From: Syntrophaceae bacterium
GTDB taxonomy: Bacteria; Desulfobacterota; Syntrophia; Syntrophales; UBA2185
Assembly: GCA_003153775.1 (NCBI GenBank)
Contig: PMBI01000083.1
Location: 62,001 to 126,000 of the forward strand
DNA length: 64,000 bases
Reading direction: 5' to 3'
The translations under genes were made by a program, and so were the position numbers. This document shows, one piece after another, positions 36,397 through 45,294 of this stretch. The notes under the pieces were generated by a model. The model was given only the letters and a program-made list of their open reading frames with translations, searched no databases and was not told the DNA's origin. How positions within the stretch are numbered: the first letter of the stretch is position 1; every line of letters begins with the position of its first letter.

Positions 36397-37752
36397 ATGG
36401 AAAAAGTACCGCAGAAATTGGATAAGACCAGGGCAGAGATGTATGCTCATGCGCCAATCTCAAAGTTCGGTGAGAGAAAACCGGATTTCTCGACTATGGG
36501 ACGAAAGATAAAGAGTCAATTCAAGAATGTCAGAGAAGTTGTCGTTGTTGAAGCATGCCGTACGCCTTACGGCAGATTCGGAGGAGCGCTGAAGGATTTC
36601 ACGGCTCCTGAACTCGGGGCATTGGCGATCAAAGAAGTAATCAGGCGGACAAAGGGAAAGGTCAAACCGTCCGACGTAGATTACGTTTTCTTGGGGCAGG
36701 TAGTTCCTGCGGGGTGTGGGCAGATCCCCAGCAGACAGGCAACAATCCTGGCCGGTCTTCCCGAATCCATTCCTTCCATTACAATCAATAAAGTATGTTC
36801 TTCAGGCATTAAGCCGATCGACCTTGCGGTTCAGATGATTCAACTGGGAAGGGCCGAGATTTGTGTTGCGGGCGGTCAGGAAAGCATGAGCAACGGTCCG
36901 TATGCTCTCCCTGAGATGAGATGGGGTGCAAGGATGGGGCTCCCGACCCGGCCCGCCCTTGATTTGGTTGTATATGATGGGCTTTGGGACGCGTTCTATA
37001 ACCGGCATATGGCCATTCACGGCTCTGAGGTTGGAGATGAATTTGGAGTTACAAGGCAGGATCAGGACGAATGGGCACTTCGCTCCCAACTCGCGGCAGT
37101 TGAGGCCATGAAGTCCGGGAAATTGGACGATGAAATATTTCCCGTCGAGGTGAAGCAGGGCAAGAAGGTCATAATCTTCGATAAAGACGAAGGCCCGAGG
37201 CCGGAAACGACTTTGGAGGGCTTAGCTAAGCTGCCGCCGGTCTTCAATCACAAGAGCCCGGTTACCGGAGGCCCAGGAAGCGTCACAGCCGGCAATGCAC
37301 CGGGCGTCAATGACGGCGGAGATGTGTGCCTCTTAATGAGCAGGGAAATGGCCGACAAACTGGGTCTAAAACCCCTCTTTACGATACTGGATTACGCCGA
37401 GGTCTCCCAGCCGCCGAAGGATATAGCGACCGTGCCGGGACTCGCAATCAAGAAACTCCTCGAGCAGAATAACATGACCCTTGATCAGATAGATCTGCTG
37501 GAGATCAATGAAGCCTTTGCTGCCGTTGTCTTGGTCAGCGCCCGCTCTATCTTAGGCATGAGCAAGGAAGATATGTATAAGAGGGTTAATGTGAATGGAA
37601 GCGCCATCGCATATGGTCACCCCATAGGTGCGACGGGCGCGAGGATCGTCATGACTCTTGCCTATGAACTTCGGCGAAGAGGCGGTGGGATCGGGATATG
37701 CGGAATCTGCTCGGGTCATGCTCAAGGTGACGCGATGCTGATCAAGGTATAA
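36397..37752 (+). CDS. thiolase (acetyl-CoA acyltransferase)
   Basis: 451 residues from the ATG behind GGGGGTA; the track start is 12 nt upstream. Thiolase signatures: the nucleophile Cys in NKVCSSGIKPIDLA, the His in VNGSAIAYGHPIGATGAR, and the second Cys in the final block GICGICSGHAQGDAML. The first 50 residues are an extension before the usual VVVVEACRTPYGRFGG start, so the protein is longer than typical 390-400-residue thiolases. It cleaves or forms 3-oxoacyl-CoA; chain length cannot be read. It lies between acyl-CoA dehydrogenase and hydroxyacyl-CoA dehydrogenase genes. Confidence 0.93.
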   Translation: MEKVPQKLDKTRAEMYAHAPISKFGERKPDFSTMGRKIKSQFKNVREVVVVEACRTPYGRFGGALKDFTAPELGALAIKEVIRRTKGKVKPSDVDYVFLGQVVPAGCGQIPSRQATILAGLPESIPSITINKVCSSGIKPIDLAVQMIQLGRAEICVAGGQESMSNGPYALPEMRWGARMGLPTRPALDLVVYDGLWDAFYNRHMAIHGSEVGDEFGVTRQDQDEWALRSQLAAVEAMKSGKLDDEIFPVEVKQGKKVIIFDKDEGPRPETTLEGLAKLPPVFNHKSPVTGGPGSVTAGNAPGVNDGGDVCLLMSREMADKLGLKPLFTILDYAEVSQPPKDIATVPGLAIKKLLEQNNMTLDQIDLLEINEAFAAVVLVSARSILGMSKEDMYKRVNVNGSAIAYGHPIGATGARIVMTLAYELRRRGGGIGICGICSGHAQGDAMLIKV

Positions 37753-37901
37753 ACGATTGACTTTCCCTTGGGGTTCAAGTTCTTTCTGCGACCGTATAGT
37801 CTCGCTTATCTGCGATGAAATGGTACGGGAAAAGACCTTTCAGTTACCTTGATGGAGAGCCGATGTTCTGAGAACAAAAAAATAACGGGAGGAAGGTAGC
37901 G

Positions 37902-38759
37902 ATGGCAGTTAAGACATTCGGTGTTATCGGAGCCGGTCAGATGGGCAACGGCATAGCTCAGGTTGCTGCAAGCCCAGGCGGGCTGAATGTAATCATGAAT
38001 GATATTGCAGACCAGTTTGTTGACAAGGGGTACGATACCATTTCAAAAAACCTGGACCGCCTTGTTGCTAAGGAAAAGCTGACGGCTGACCAGAAAAAAG
38101 AAATCATGGGCCGTATCAAGAAGAGTACTAAGCTGGAAGACATGAAGGATGCCGATTTTGTTGTCGAGGCAGCGACAGAGCGAGAGGATCTCAAACTTGG
38201 GATATTCAGAAAGCTTGATGAAGTCTGCAAGCCCGGGGTAATCCTTGCCACGAACACGTCCTCTATTCCCATAACGAGGATCGCCGGTTCAACAAAGAGG
38301 CCTGCTTTAGTCATAGGGATGCATTTTATGAACCCCGTTCCCGTGATGAGACTCGTCGAAATCATCAGAGGGTTGGCTACCTCTCAGGATACGTACAACA
38401 TGACAGAGGCCCTGTCCAAGCAGTTCGGGAAAGTGCCCGTAGAATGCAATGACTTTCCGGGATTTTTATCGAACAGGATACTTATGCCCATGATCAATGA
38501 GGCCGTTTATACCCTGATGGAAGGCGTGGGTACGCCCAAGGCCATTGATGACATCATGGTATTGGGAATGAATCACCCCATGGGTCCTCTCGCGTTGGCT
38601 GACCTGATTGGTCTCGATACATGCTGGGCCATAATGGACGTTCTTTACAAAGGATTTGGCGATTCCAAGTACCGTCCCTGTCCGCTCCTTAAGAAATACG
38701 TGGATGCAGGCTACATGGGAAGAAAGACGGGAAAAGGATTCTACGATTACAGCAAGTAA
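37902..38759 (+). CDS. 3-hydroxyacyl-CoA dehydrogenase (3-hydroxybutyryl-CoA dehydrogenase type)
   Basis: A 285-residue single-domain dehydrogenase. [18 protein letters not shown] is the NAD-binding motif. [18 protein letters not shown] carries the catalytic His, and [19 protein letters not shown] and [18 protein letters not shown] form the helical domain. The length equals clostridial Hbd. It oxidises 3-hydroxyacyl-CoA with NAD or works in reverse. An AGGAAGG site precedes the ATG. It is part of the beta-oxidation set of this locus. Confidence 0.95.
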   Translation: MAVKTFGVIGAGQMGNGIAQVAASPGGLNVIMNDIADQFVDKGYDTISKNLDRLVAKEKLTADQKKEIMGRIKKSTKLEDMKDADFVVEAATEREDLKLGIFRKLDEVCKPGVILATNTSSIPITRIAGSTKRPALVIGMHFMNPVPVMRLVEIIRGLATSQDTYNMTEALSKQFGKVPVECNDFPGFLSNRILMPMINEAVYTLMEGVGTPKAIDDIMVLGMNHPMGPLALADLIGLDTCWAIMDVLYKGFGDSKYRPCPLLKKYVDAGYMGRKTGKGFYDYSK

Positions 38760-38955
38760 TGCTTGCATGCGAAAAATATTCTCTCATGACGAGAATATAC
38801 TTTCGGTAGTTATAGAGACAGCGTCAGCGCAGAGTGCAGCCTTAGATCGCGGCTGTAAGCCTCCGTACGAGATGTCCAGAGGTTGACGAAAAAATAATAT
38901 GCACTCGGAAGGCTTTTCCGAGGCATCAGAAGAAATGGAAAAGGGGGTACATCGT

Positions 38956-39738
38956 ATGGAATTCAAGAACCTCTTATTTACAGTCGAGGATGGTGTCGCT
39001 ACAATAACGTTCAACAGGCCCAAGGCGTTAAATGCGATGAATACGGAAACTATGAAGGAGCTTATGGATGCGGCTACACTCTGTAAGAATGATGACGCCG
39101 TAAAGGTCCTCATCCTCACCGGGTCAGGAGACAAGGCCTTTGTAGCAGGTGCTGATATATCGGAGATGCAGAACCTGCGGCCAAAAGAGGCCCTTGCCTT
39201 TATGGAACTTGGTAATGAGACTCTCAGATTGATTGAAACGCTCCCCAAGCCTTCCATTGCTGCCGTGAACGGTTTCGCCCTGGGCGGCGGTACGGAGATA
39301 TCCATGTGTTGCGATATGAGATTTGCATCGGAAACAGCCCGTTTCGGCCAGCCGGAAATACTGATCGGATTGATACCGGGCTGGGGAGGAACTCAGAGGC
39401 TTTCGCGTTTAATAGGAATGGGAAGGGCCAAGGAACTCATCATGGGAGGGGAGCAGATAGATGCGAAAAGGGCTTTCGACGTTGGTCTTGTAAACAGGGT
39501 ATTTCCCCTCGATCAGCTTCTCCCGGAAACGAAAAAATTCGCGCTGAAACTCGTCCGTATGCCTGGATTTGCCCTGAAGATGGCCAAGCATTCGATAAAT
39601 TTTGGTTATGATCTTGCGCTTGATAATGGAATAAGACTCGAAATGGAATGCTGTGCCCAGTGCTTCAGCACAGATGATCAGAAAGAAGGAATGAAGGCTT
39701 TCCTCGAAAAGAGAAAACCTGCTTACACGGGAAAGTGA
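38956..39738 (+). CDS. enoyl-CoA hydratase (crotonase)
   Basis: 260 residues from the ATG preceded by AAGGGGGT; the track start 57 nt upstream lacks a good site. Crotonase-fold signatures: VATITFNRPKALNAMN, KAFVAGADISEM for the CoA/oxyanion site, ALGGGTEISMCCDMRFA and FGQPEILIGLIPGWGGTQRL. Both catalytic Glu positions are occupied. It hydrates enoyl-CoA to 3-hydroxyacyl-CoA. The neighbouring dehydrogenase genes complete the cycle. Confidence 0.94.
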   Translation: MEFKNLLFTVEDGVATITFNRPKALNAMNTETMKELMDAATLCKNDDAVKVLILTGSGDKAFVAGADISEMQNLRPKEALAFMELGNETLRLIETLPKPSIAAVNGFALGGGTEISMCCDMRFASETARFGQPEILIGLIPGWGGTQRLSRLIGMGRAKELIMGGEQIDAKRAFDVGLVNRVFPLDQLLPETKKFALKLVRMPGFALKMAKHSINFGYDLALDNGIRLEMECCAQCFSTDDQKEGMKAFLEKRKPAYTGK

Positions 39739-39795
39739 TTCGCCGTTTCATAAGTTGCATTAATAAAACATTATTCTAAAGGGGGGTTATGAGCC

Positions 39796-40944
39796 ATGAA
39801 TTTTGGTTTAACAGATGATCAACGTGACGTGAGGGAGATGGTAACGAAGTTCGCGGAGCAGCAGATTAAACCTATCGCCGCAGAGCTGGACAAGACCCAC
39901 AGGCACCCGGAAGAGATCTGCCGTAAGCTCGGTGAAATGGGTATTATGGGAATCGCAGTTCCCCAGGAGTATGGCGGTGCGGGCATGGATACGGTGACAT
40001 ACGTTCACAGCCTGATCGCGATTTCCAAGGCGTGCGCAAGCTGCGGTGTTATTGTGTCGGTCAACAATTCCCTTTACGGGTACCCCGTATTGGCCTTTGG
40101 AACGGAAGAACAGAAGAAAAGATACCTTACCCCTGTGGCAGGCGGGAAGGTCGAAGGATGCTACGGGTTAACAGAGCCAAGCGCCGGGTCGGATGCTGCC
40201 GCACTGAAGTGCCGCGCTGTATTGAAAGGTGACAAGTATATAGTTAACGGGACCAAAATCTTCATAACGAACGGTAATGTGGCGCACTACTGCGTTTTAG
40301 CGGTCACGACCGATCCCGCGTTAGGGTACAAGGCTGTCATCAATCTTATCGTGGATATGAAGAACACCCCTGGCTTTAAGGTAGGCAAGGTCGAGGAAAA
40401 GATGGGAATTCTTGCGTCCGGCACAGCTGAGCTTGTCTTTGAGGACGCTGAGATACCGGCGGCAAACCTCCTCGGCAAACCGGGACAGGGGTTCAAGCAG
40501 ATGATGATGGGACTGGATGCAGGAAGAATCGGCATCGGCTCCCAGGCCTGCGGTATCGGCAAGGCCGCTCTCGAAGACGCCCTCGCATATGCAAAAGAGA
40601 GGGTGCAGTTCGGTAAGCCCATTGCAACGTTCCAGGCGATCCAGTTCAAGCTCGCCGACATGGCAATGGAGCTCGATGCAGCGGAATTGATGCTCCTTCG
40701 CGCCGCCTGGATGGAAGATAACCATCTCGATTTTGAGAAAGAATCGGCCATGGCGAAGTGCTATGCATCCGACGTGGCAATGAGAGCTTCCGTTGAGTGC
40801 GTGCAGATATTCGGCGGCTACGGCTACACCAAGGAATATCCTGCTGAGAGACACATGCGGGATGCGAAAATCTGCCAGATCTATGAGGGGACGAACGAGA
40901 TCCAGAGGGTGGTTATCTCAAGAAAACTTTTGAGTATGAGATAA
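39796..40944 (+). CDS. acyl-CoA dehydrogenase (short-chain type)
   Basis: A 382-residue acyl-CoA dehydrogenase with a normal ATG. MNFGLTDDQRDVREMVTKFA, GCYGLTEPSAGSDAAAL, VNGTKIFITNG, FGGYGYTKEYPAERHMRDAK and the catalytic Glu in YEGTNEIQRV match butyryl-CoA dehydrogenase-like enzymes. It is the second of two in the locus, similar in architecture to the first but not a recent copy. An AAAGGGGGG site lies upstream. ETF partner genes are not in the window. Confidence 0.94.
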   Translation: MNFGLTDDQRDVREMVTKFAEQQIKPIAAELDKTHRHPEEICRKLGEMGIMGIAVPQEYGGAGMDTVTYVHSLIAISKACASCGVIVSVNNSLYGYPVLAFGTEEQKKRYLTPVAGGKVEGCYGLTEPSAGSDAAALKCRAVLKGDKYIVNGTKIFITNGNVAHYCVLAVTTDPALGYKAVINLIVDMKNTPGFKVGKVEEKMGILASGTAELVFEDAEIPAANLLGKPGQGFKQMMMGLDAGRIGIGSQACGIGKAALEDALAYAKERVQFGKPIATFQAIQFKLADMAMELDAAELMLLRAAWMEDNHLDFEKESAMAKCYASDVAMRASVECVQIFGGYGYTKEYPAERHMRDAKICQIYEGTNEIQRVVISRKLLSMR

Positions 40945-40958
40945 CACTGTCTACAAGG

Positions 40959-40993
40959 CTCAGCTCATCTTCGTAAGAAGCAGATGAGCTGAG
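40959..40993. terminator. 12-bp perfect inverted repeat between convergent genes
   Basis: CTCAGCTCATCT and AGATGAGCTGAG pair perfectly around an 11-nt loop, 15 nt after the acyl-CoA dehydrogenase stop and 46 nt from the end of the convergent small gene. This position suits a bidirectional terminator, although neither side has a long T-run. Confidence 0.65.
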
Positions 40994-41038
40994 ATACCTG
41001 AAGAGACTTTCGTCTTTCGGCAGATGTCCGGATGGAAA

Positions 41039-41341
41039 TTATTTCTCGATTCTGAAGGGTGAGAACTCGTATTCTTTTTCCTCGACAGCGAAAGAGACGC
41101 TGTTCTCTTCGTTGAGAGTGAGTTTGCCCTCTATGATGCGGCGACAGCCGAAATCGAAGAAACTCACCTGGTGAGTGGGGATGTCTTTTTCATCCAATTG
41201 TTTGTAGTACTGCTCTTTTTCAGACGGAGTCAGCTCCCGGACGACGAGTTTCTGGCATCGTTCCCTGGTTTCCCATTCACCCTGGCGTATGGTGACCCTA
41301 TAGTTGCCGTGAAACTTTATAGGCATCTTGATTTTCATCAC
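41039..41341 (-). CDS. small protein of unknown function inside the acyl-CoA locus
   Basis: A 100-residue charged protein with no signal or membrane segment (IKFHGNYRVTIRQGEWETRE, SFFDFGCRRIIEGKLTLN). The alternating pattern suggests a small beta-rich fold. It is the only minus-strand gene between 28 and 44.6 kb and faces the acyl-CoA dehydrogenase. A GGAGGTACAG site precedes its ATG, which supports coding. I do not recognise it. Confidence 0.6.
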   Translation of the reverse strand: MMKIKMPIKFHGNYRVTIRQGEWETRERCQKLVVRELTPSEKEQYYKQLDEKDIPTHQVSFFDFGCRRIIEGKLTLNEENSVSFAVEEKEYEFSPFRIEK

Positions 41342-41394
41342 TGTACCTCCAGATTTCGTGCTGTTCTATGACCGGAGACTGCATAGCATAACTT

Positions 41395-41408
41395 TGGACA
41401 GTTGTCCA
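41395..41408. promoter_or_regulatory. 14-bp inverted repeat in front of the mutase genes
   Basis: TGGACA and TGTCCA lie as an inverted repeat with a 2-nt spacer in the divergent region between the small minus-strand gene and the mutase. A TTGACA at 41450 and TACAAT at 41471 (15-nt spacing) nearby could be a weak promoter. An operator role is inferred only. Confidence 0.3.
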
Positions 41409-41546
41409 TTTATTGATGGCAGCGGGGTGTGGGTTATATTTTTTTCTCTTTGACAAACCCGCATGGAGGATACAATTCACGGATTCGATAGTCGGGTCCT
41501 GACTGATAATAGCAATTATGTCAGATTTATTGGAAGGAGGGGTAAT

Positions 41547-43229
41547 ATGTATTTTGCAAAAGAGGTGCTGAGCCAATCCAGCGAGCTCAGGAAAAAATGG
41601 GAGGATGAAGTCCGGAGGGTGGTCAGCAAAGTTCCTGACCAGAAGCCACGATGGTCCACCGTTTCAGATCTCGAGATCAGGAGGCTTTATGGTCCTGATG
41701 ATATAAAGGATATGGACTTTGTCCGTGATATCGGATACCCCGGCCAGTTTCCATACTTGCGTGGCAATCAGGCGACGGGTTATCGCGGACGATTCTGGAC
41801 GTTCAGGATGTTTTCCGGCATGGGAAGCGCTGCGGAGACCAACAAACGGTGGCACATGCTTCTCAAAGAAGGACAGACAGGCCTCAGTACAGCATTTGAT
41901 TTCCCGACTCTTATGGGCTACGACACGGACTCCCCCAAGGCCCGCGGCGAGTGCGGGAAGTGCGGCGTTGCCATAGATACCCTTGAGGATTTTATGCAAC
42001 TGGTGGACGGGATTCCCATGGATGAGATTACCACGTCCATGACCATCAATCCTCCGGCTACTGTGCTCTGGGCGATGTACTGTGCAGCGGCGCAGATCAA
42101 GGGTATACCTCTTACCAAGATAGGCGGCACGATTCAGAATGACATGCTGAAGGAATTCATTGCGCAGAAGACTTTAATGTGCCCGCCGGAACCGTCCGTC
42201 AGGCTCGTCAGCGACACCGTTGAGTTCGGCACGAAGTATGTCCCGAGATGGAACACCATCAGCATCAGCGGGTACCATATCAGGGAAGCCGGTTCCACAG
42301 CGGTTCAGGAGCTTGCCTTTACCCTTAGAGACGGCATGGAGTATGTGGAGGACGTGATCAACCGGAAGGGGTTGAATGTCGATGAATTCGCTCCGCGGCT
42401 TTCATTTTTCTTCAATTCCCATGTAGATTTCTTTGAGGAGATTTGTAAGATGCGCGCCGCCCGGAGGATCTGGGCAAAGGTTATGCGGGACCGCTATAAG
42501 GCGAAGGACCAGAGATCGTGGTGGATGCGCTTCCATACGCAGACCGCCGGATGTTCGCTGACGGCGCAGCAGCCTTACAACAACGTCGTCAGGACGGCCA
42601 CGCAAGCCCTTGCCGCTGTCCTTGGCGGAACCCAGTCCCTGCACACCAATTCCCTCGACGAGGTGATGTGCCTTCCCTCGGATCACGCCGTGCAGATTGC
42701 GCTTCGTACGCAACAGATCATCGCGGAAGAGACCGGCGCTGCCAACACGATTGACCCTCTGGCGGGCTCGTACTTCGTCGAAGCATTAACCAACGAGATG
42801 GAAGAGCAGACATGGGACTACATCAACAAGATCGATGAGATGGGCGGCATGGTGGCTGCAATAGAAAAGGGGTTCCCGCAGCTCGAGATAGCCGATGCAG
42901 CCTACAAGTTCCAGAGACAGATAGACTCCTGCGAAAAGATTATGGTCGGCGTCAACAAATATGTGACAGAAGAAGAGATACCCATCCCTCTTTTAGAGAT
43001 TGATGATAAAGTTGAAGAGGATCAGATCGCGCGGTTGAGTGCGGTCCGCAGAAAAAGAGACAACAAGGCTGTCAAGAAGAGTCTTGACGACATTAAGAAC
43101 GCCTGCAAGAAGGGTGAGAATGTCATGCCTTCCTGCATCGAGGCAGTGAAGAACCTGGCGAGCGTCCAGGAGATATGCGACGTCTATCGTGAGATCTATG
43201 GCGAGTACCGCGATCCGGGACTCTATTAG
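41547..43229 (+). CDS. B12-dependent acyl-CoA mutase large subunit
   Basis: 560 residues from the ATG behind GGAAGGAGGGG; the track start is 84 nt upstream. It is the TIM-barrel catalytic subunit of the methylmalonyl-CoA mutase superfamily (GQTGLSTAFDFPTLMGYDTD, GGTIQNDMLKEF, ISGYHIREAGSTA, FAPRLSFF, SLHTNSLDEV). The B12-binding domain is on a separate gene, as in archaeal-type and 2-hydroxyisobutyryl-CoA mutases. By eye alignment with Propionibacterium MutB, the Tyr89 position is Phe (WTFRMFSGMG), as in isobutyryl-CoA mutase. The Arg207 position is still Arg (PPEPSVRLV), as in methylmalonyl-CoA mutase. Met78 appears as Gly. The exact substrate is therefore open. Confidence 0.93.
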   Translation: MYFAKEVLSQSSELRKKWEDEVRRVVSKVPDQKPRWSTVSDLEIRRLYGPDDIKDMDFVRDIGYPGQFPYLRGNQATGYRGRFWTFRMFSGMGSAAETNKRWHMLLKEGQTGLSTAFDFPTLMGYDTDSPKARGECGKCGVAIDTLEDFMQLVDGIPMDEITTSMTINPPATVLWAMYCAAAQIKGIPLTKIGGTIQNDMLKEFIAQKTLMCPPEPSVRLVSDTVEFGTKYVPRWNTISISGYHIREAGSTAVQELAFTLRDGMEYVEDVINRKGLNVDEFAPRLSFFFNSHVDFFEEICKMRAARRIWAKVMRDRYKAKDQRSWWMRFHTQTAGCSLTAQQPYNNVVRTATQALAAVLGGTQSLHTNSLDEVMCLPSDHAVQIALRTQQIIAEETGAANTIDPLAGSYFVEALTNEMEEQTWDYINKIDEMGGMVAAIEKGFPQLEIADAAYKFQRQIDSCEKIMVGVNKYVTEEEIPIPLLEIDDKVEEDQIARLSAVRRKRDNKAVKKSLDDIKNACKKGENVMPSCIEAVKNLASVQEICDVYREIYGEYRDPGLY

Positions 43230-43253
43230 GACTGATTGAAGGAGGAGATGGTA

Positions 43254-43664
43254 ATGGCTAAGAGAAAGATTCGTGTTATGGTAGCAAAACCAGGACTTGA
43301 CGGTCATGACCGGGGCGCCAGGGTTTTAGCCAGGTGTTTCCGGGACGCTGGTTTTGAAGTAATATATACGGGGTGTCATCAGACACCGGCGATGATTGCA
43401 GCGTCGGCGATCCAGGAAGACGTGGATCTCGTAGGCTTGAGCTGTCTATCGGGGGCGCATCGGTACTTATTTCCCCAGGTGGTTAGTCTATTGAAGGAGA
43501 AAGGTGCTGACGATATCACCGTTATCGGCGGGGGAATCATCCCCCAACAGGATTTTCAGAAACTATATGACGCGGGCATCAAGGCGATCTTCGTGCCGGG
43601 TACTACCCTGGATACGATCGTGAATTGGGTTAACAGCAATGTAAAACCGGTGGAAAGAAAGTAA
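43254..43664 (+). CDS. B12-binding small subunit of acyl-CoA mutase
   Basis: 136 residues from the ATG behind GGAGGAGA; the track start is 18 nt upstream. It is a cobalamin-binding Rossmann domain with the DxHxxG motif (GLDGHDRGARVLARCF) supplying the lower axial His, then GLSCLSGAHRYLF and VIGGGIIPQQDF for the nucleotide loop. It pairs with the upstream large subunit to form the holo-mutase. Its stop overlaps the start of meaB (TAATG). Confidence 0.95.
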   Translation: MAKRKIRVMVAKPGLDGHDRGARVLARCFRDAGFEVIYTGCHQTPAMIAASAIQEDVDLVGLSCLSGAHRYLFPQVVSLLKEKGADDITVIGGGIIPQQDFQKLYDAGIKAIFVPGTTLDTIVNWVNSNVKPVERK

Positions 43665-44629
43665 TGGAGAGAGGTAAGAAGATTAAGGCGGGGGACATTC
43701 GGACTGCCTCCCGCCTTATAAGAGACATAGAAGATAGTATCCCCGAAGCAAAAGCAACGATTAAACATATTTTCCCCTATACGGGTAAGGCCCAGGTCGT
43801 TGGGATTACCGGGTCTCCAGGCGCAGGGAAGAGCACTATTGTTGACGGTCTTATTGAGACAAGCCGGAAGAAGGAACAAACGGTAGGCGTTCTCGCCGTT
43901 GATCCGACAAGTCCCTTTACGGGGGGAGCGACGCTCGGCGACAGGATCCGTATGCAGCGCCATTCCGAGGATATCGGCGTGTTCATACGGAGCCTCGCCA
44001 CGCGGGGTTCCCTGGGCGGCCTCTCGAAGGCAGTCGGCGATGCAATCCATGTTATGGATGCTATGGGGAAAGACATCATATTCGTTGAAACTGTGGGTAC
44101 CGGCCAACAGGAGGTGGAGATCATACACTATGCCCATACGGTGATAGTCGTTCTCGTGCCGGGCATGGGAGATGAAATCCAGGCAATCAAGGCGGGCATC
44201 ATGGAGATTGCCGACATATTCGTTATCAATAAGGCGGATCGTGATGGTGCGCAAAAACTTCAGCGGGAATTGATGACTATGATCGAGATGTCACATATTC
44301 CTCCAGGGGGATGGAAACCGCCTGTCCTTACAATCAGGAATTCCTTCAAGCCGGAGGAATTTGAACATGACCTGCAGATATTGTCTGCCAAGGTCCACGA
44401 ACACTATGACTTTCTCATAAGCAGCGACCTTATCGGCGACCGGCAGAAGCGCAAGAGGCTGCATGAACTCAATGAGGCCATCCGATTCAGCATCCTCGAG
44501 CCTGTGATGGAGATGCTCATAAGAACGGGTGAACTCGACAGCATGGTCGAAAAGCTGGTGAAGAAGGAATCAGATCCGGCTTCTCTGGCCGAAGAAATCG
44601 CCAGGAAGTATTTGCAAGGGTGTTTTTAA
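43664..44629 (+). CDS. meaB: MeaB/ArgK-family GTPase, mutase chaperone
   Basis: A 321-residue G3E-type GTPase. Walker A is GSPGAGKSTIVDG, the switch region lies around FVETVGTGQQEVEI, and the base-specificity motif is NKAD. MeaB proteins load adenosylcobalamin and protect B12 mutases from inactivation. The 1-nt overlap with the B12-binding subunit gene fits a dedicated chaperone. The length matches the family. Confidence 0.95.
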   Translation: MERGKKIKAGDIRTASRLIRDIEDSIPEAKATIKHIFPYTGKAQVVGITGSPGAGKSTIVDGLIETSRKKEQTVGVLAVDPTSPFTGGATLGDRIRMQRHSEDIGVFIRSLATRGSLGGLSKAVGDAIHVMDAMGKDIIFVETVGTGQQEVEIIHYAHTVIVVLVPGMGDEIQAIKAGIMEIADIFVINKADRDGAQKLQRELMTMIEMSHIPPGGWKPPVLTIRNSFKPEEFEHDLQILSAKVHEHYDFLISSDLIGDRQKRKRLHELNEAIRFSILEPVMEMLIRTGELDSMVEKLVKKESDPASLAEEIARKYLQGCF

Positions 44630-44635
44630 GGTTCG

Positions 44636-44680
44636 ACTTCTGTCCGGTTCTTTGGCTGCTTTCGAACCGGATCAGAAGTA
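44636..44680. terminator. interrupted inverted repeat after meaB
   Basis: ACTTCTG-CCGGTTC and GAACCGG-CAGAAGT pair, apart from a small bulge, around a 13-nt T-rich loop just after the meaB stop and before the end of the convergent DUF4124 gene. It is a good candidate terminator for the acyl-CoA locus. Confidence 0.6.
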
Positions 44681-44718
44681 ATGGCAGTTGATGAGCGGAG
44701 CAGATCTTGTCTCTTTGG

Positions 44719-45183
44719 TCAGGGTCGGCTTTCGAGGTCGTCAAGTTTTTTCTTCTTTTCTTCGATAAGTTTTAACTGTTCATCCACCAGTGTCCGCCAG
44801 TGGTGTCTCTGCGCAAAACCGGATGACTGATTCATATTCATCCTGTAGTTTTCTTCGTCTCTTTTGGCCCTTTCCAATTCTTCTCTTAGGACCCTGATAT
44901 TCTCTTCCTTTTCATTCCTTTTCGCAGCGCCCTCACGATATCTCTGCAATCGTTCGTTGCCTTCTTTTTCCGCCGCCGCTTTTTGCTCTTCCGTCATAGT
45001 AGGCAGTGATTGTACCTTCTTGAAATTGACTCCAGGCGGGGGGCTGTCAGTGATAATTACCGTGCCGTCTTTGTCGATATATTCGTAAAGTGTTTGCCCC
45101 TGTGCCTCGCCTGCGGCAATCCATACAAGGCTCAGAAGCAGAGAGACCATGAGCAACAATCTTGGCAATTTGTGAGAAGCCAT
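44719..45183 (-). CDS. DUF4124-type secreted protein with coiled coil
   Basis: A 154-residue protein with an N-terminal signal peptide (LLLMVSLLLSLVWIAAGEAQG). A short DUF4124-like beta motif follows (TLYEYIDKDGTVIITDSPPP). The rest is a long charged helix (ALMOST entirely Glu/Lys/Arg after residue 65), probably a coiled coil. Proteins of this type are periplasmic and of unknown function. It converges with meaB and is separated from the next upstream gene by 110 bp. Confidence 0.75.
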   Translation of the reverse strand: MASHKLPRLLLMVSLLLSLVWIAAGEAQGQTLYEYIDKDGTVIITDSPPPGVNFKKVQSLPTMTEEQKAAAEKEGNERLQRYREGAAKRNEKEENIRVLREELERAKRDEENYRMNMNQSSGFAQRHHWRTLVDEQLKLIEEKKKKLDDLESRP

Positions 45184-45294
45184 GCCTTGAACCCTCCCTT
45201 ATTTTTGCAATAAAAAATATTCCAAATTATCGATGATGTCAATTGTATTCGTAAACTTGCCGTGCATTTAAATCAAGGATCGGGGTGAATATTT

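Noticed and set aside
43556-44254. 232-residue minus-strand ORF opposite meaB
   Set aside because: Antisense to a MeaB gene with all GTPase motifs; no independent features.
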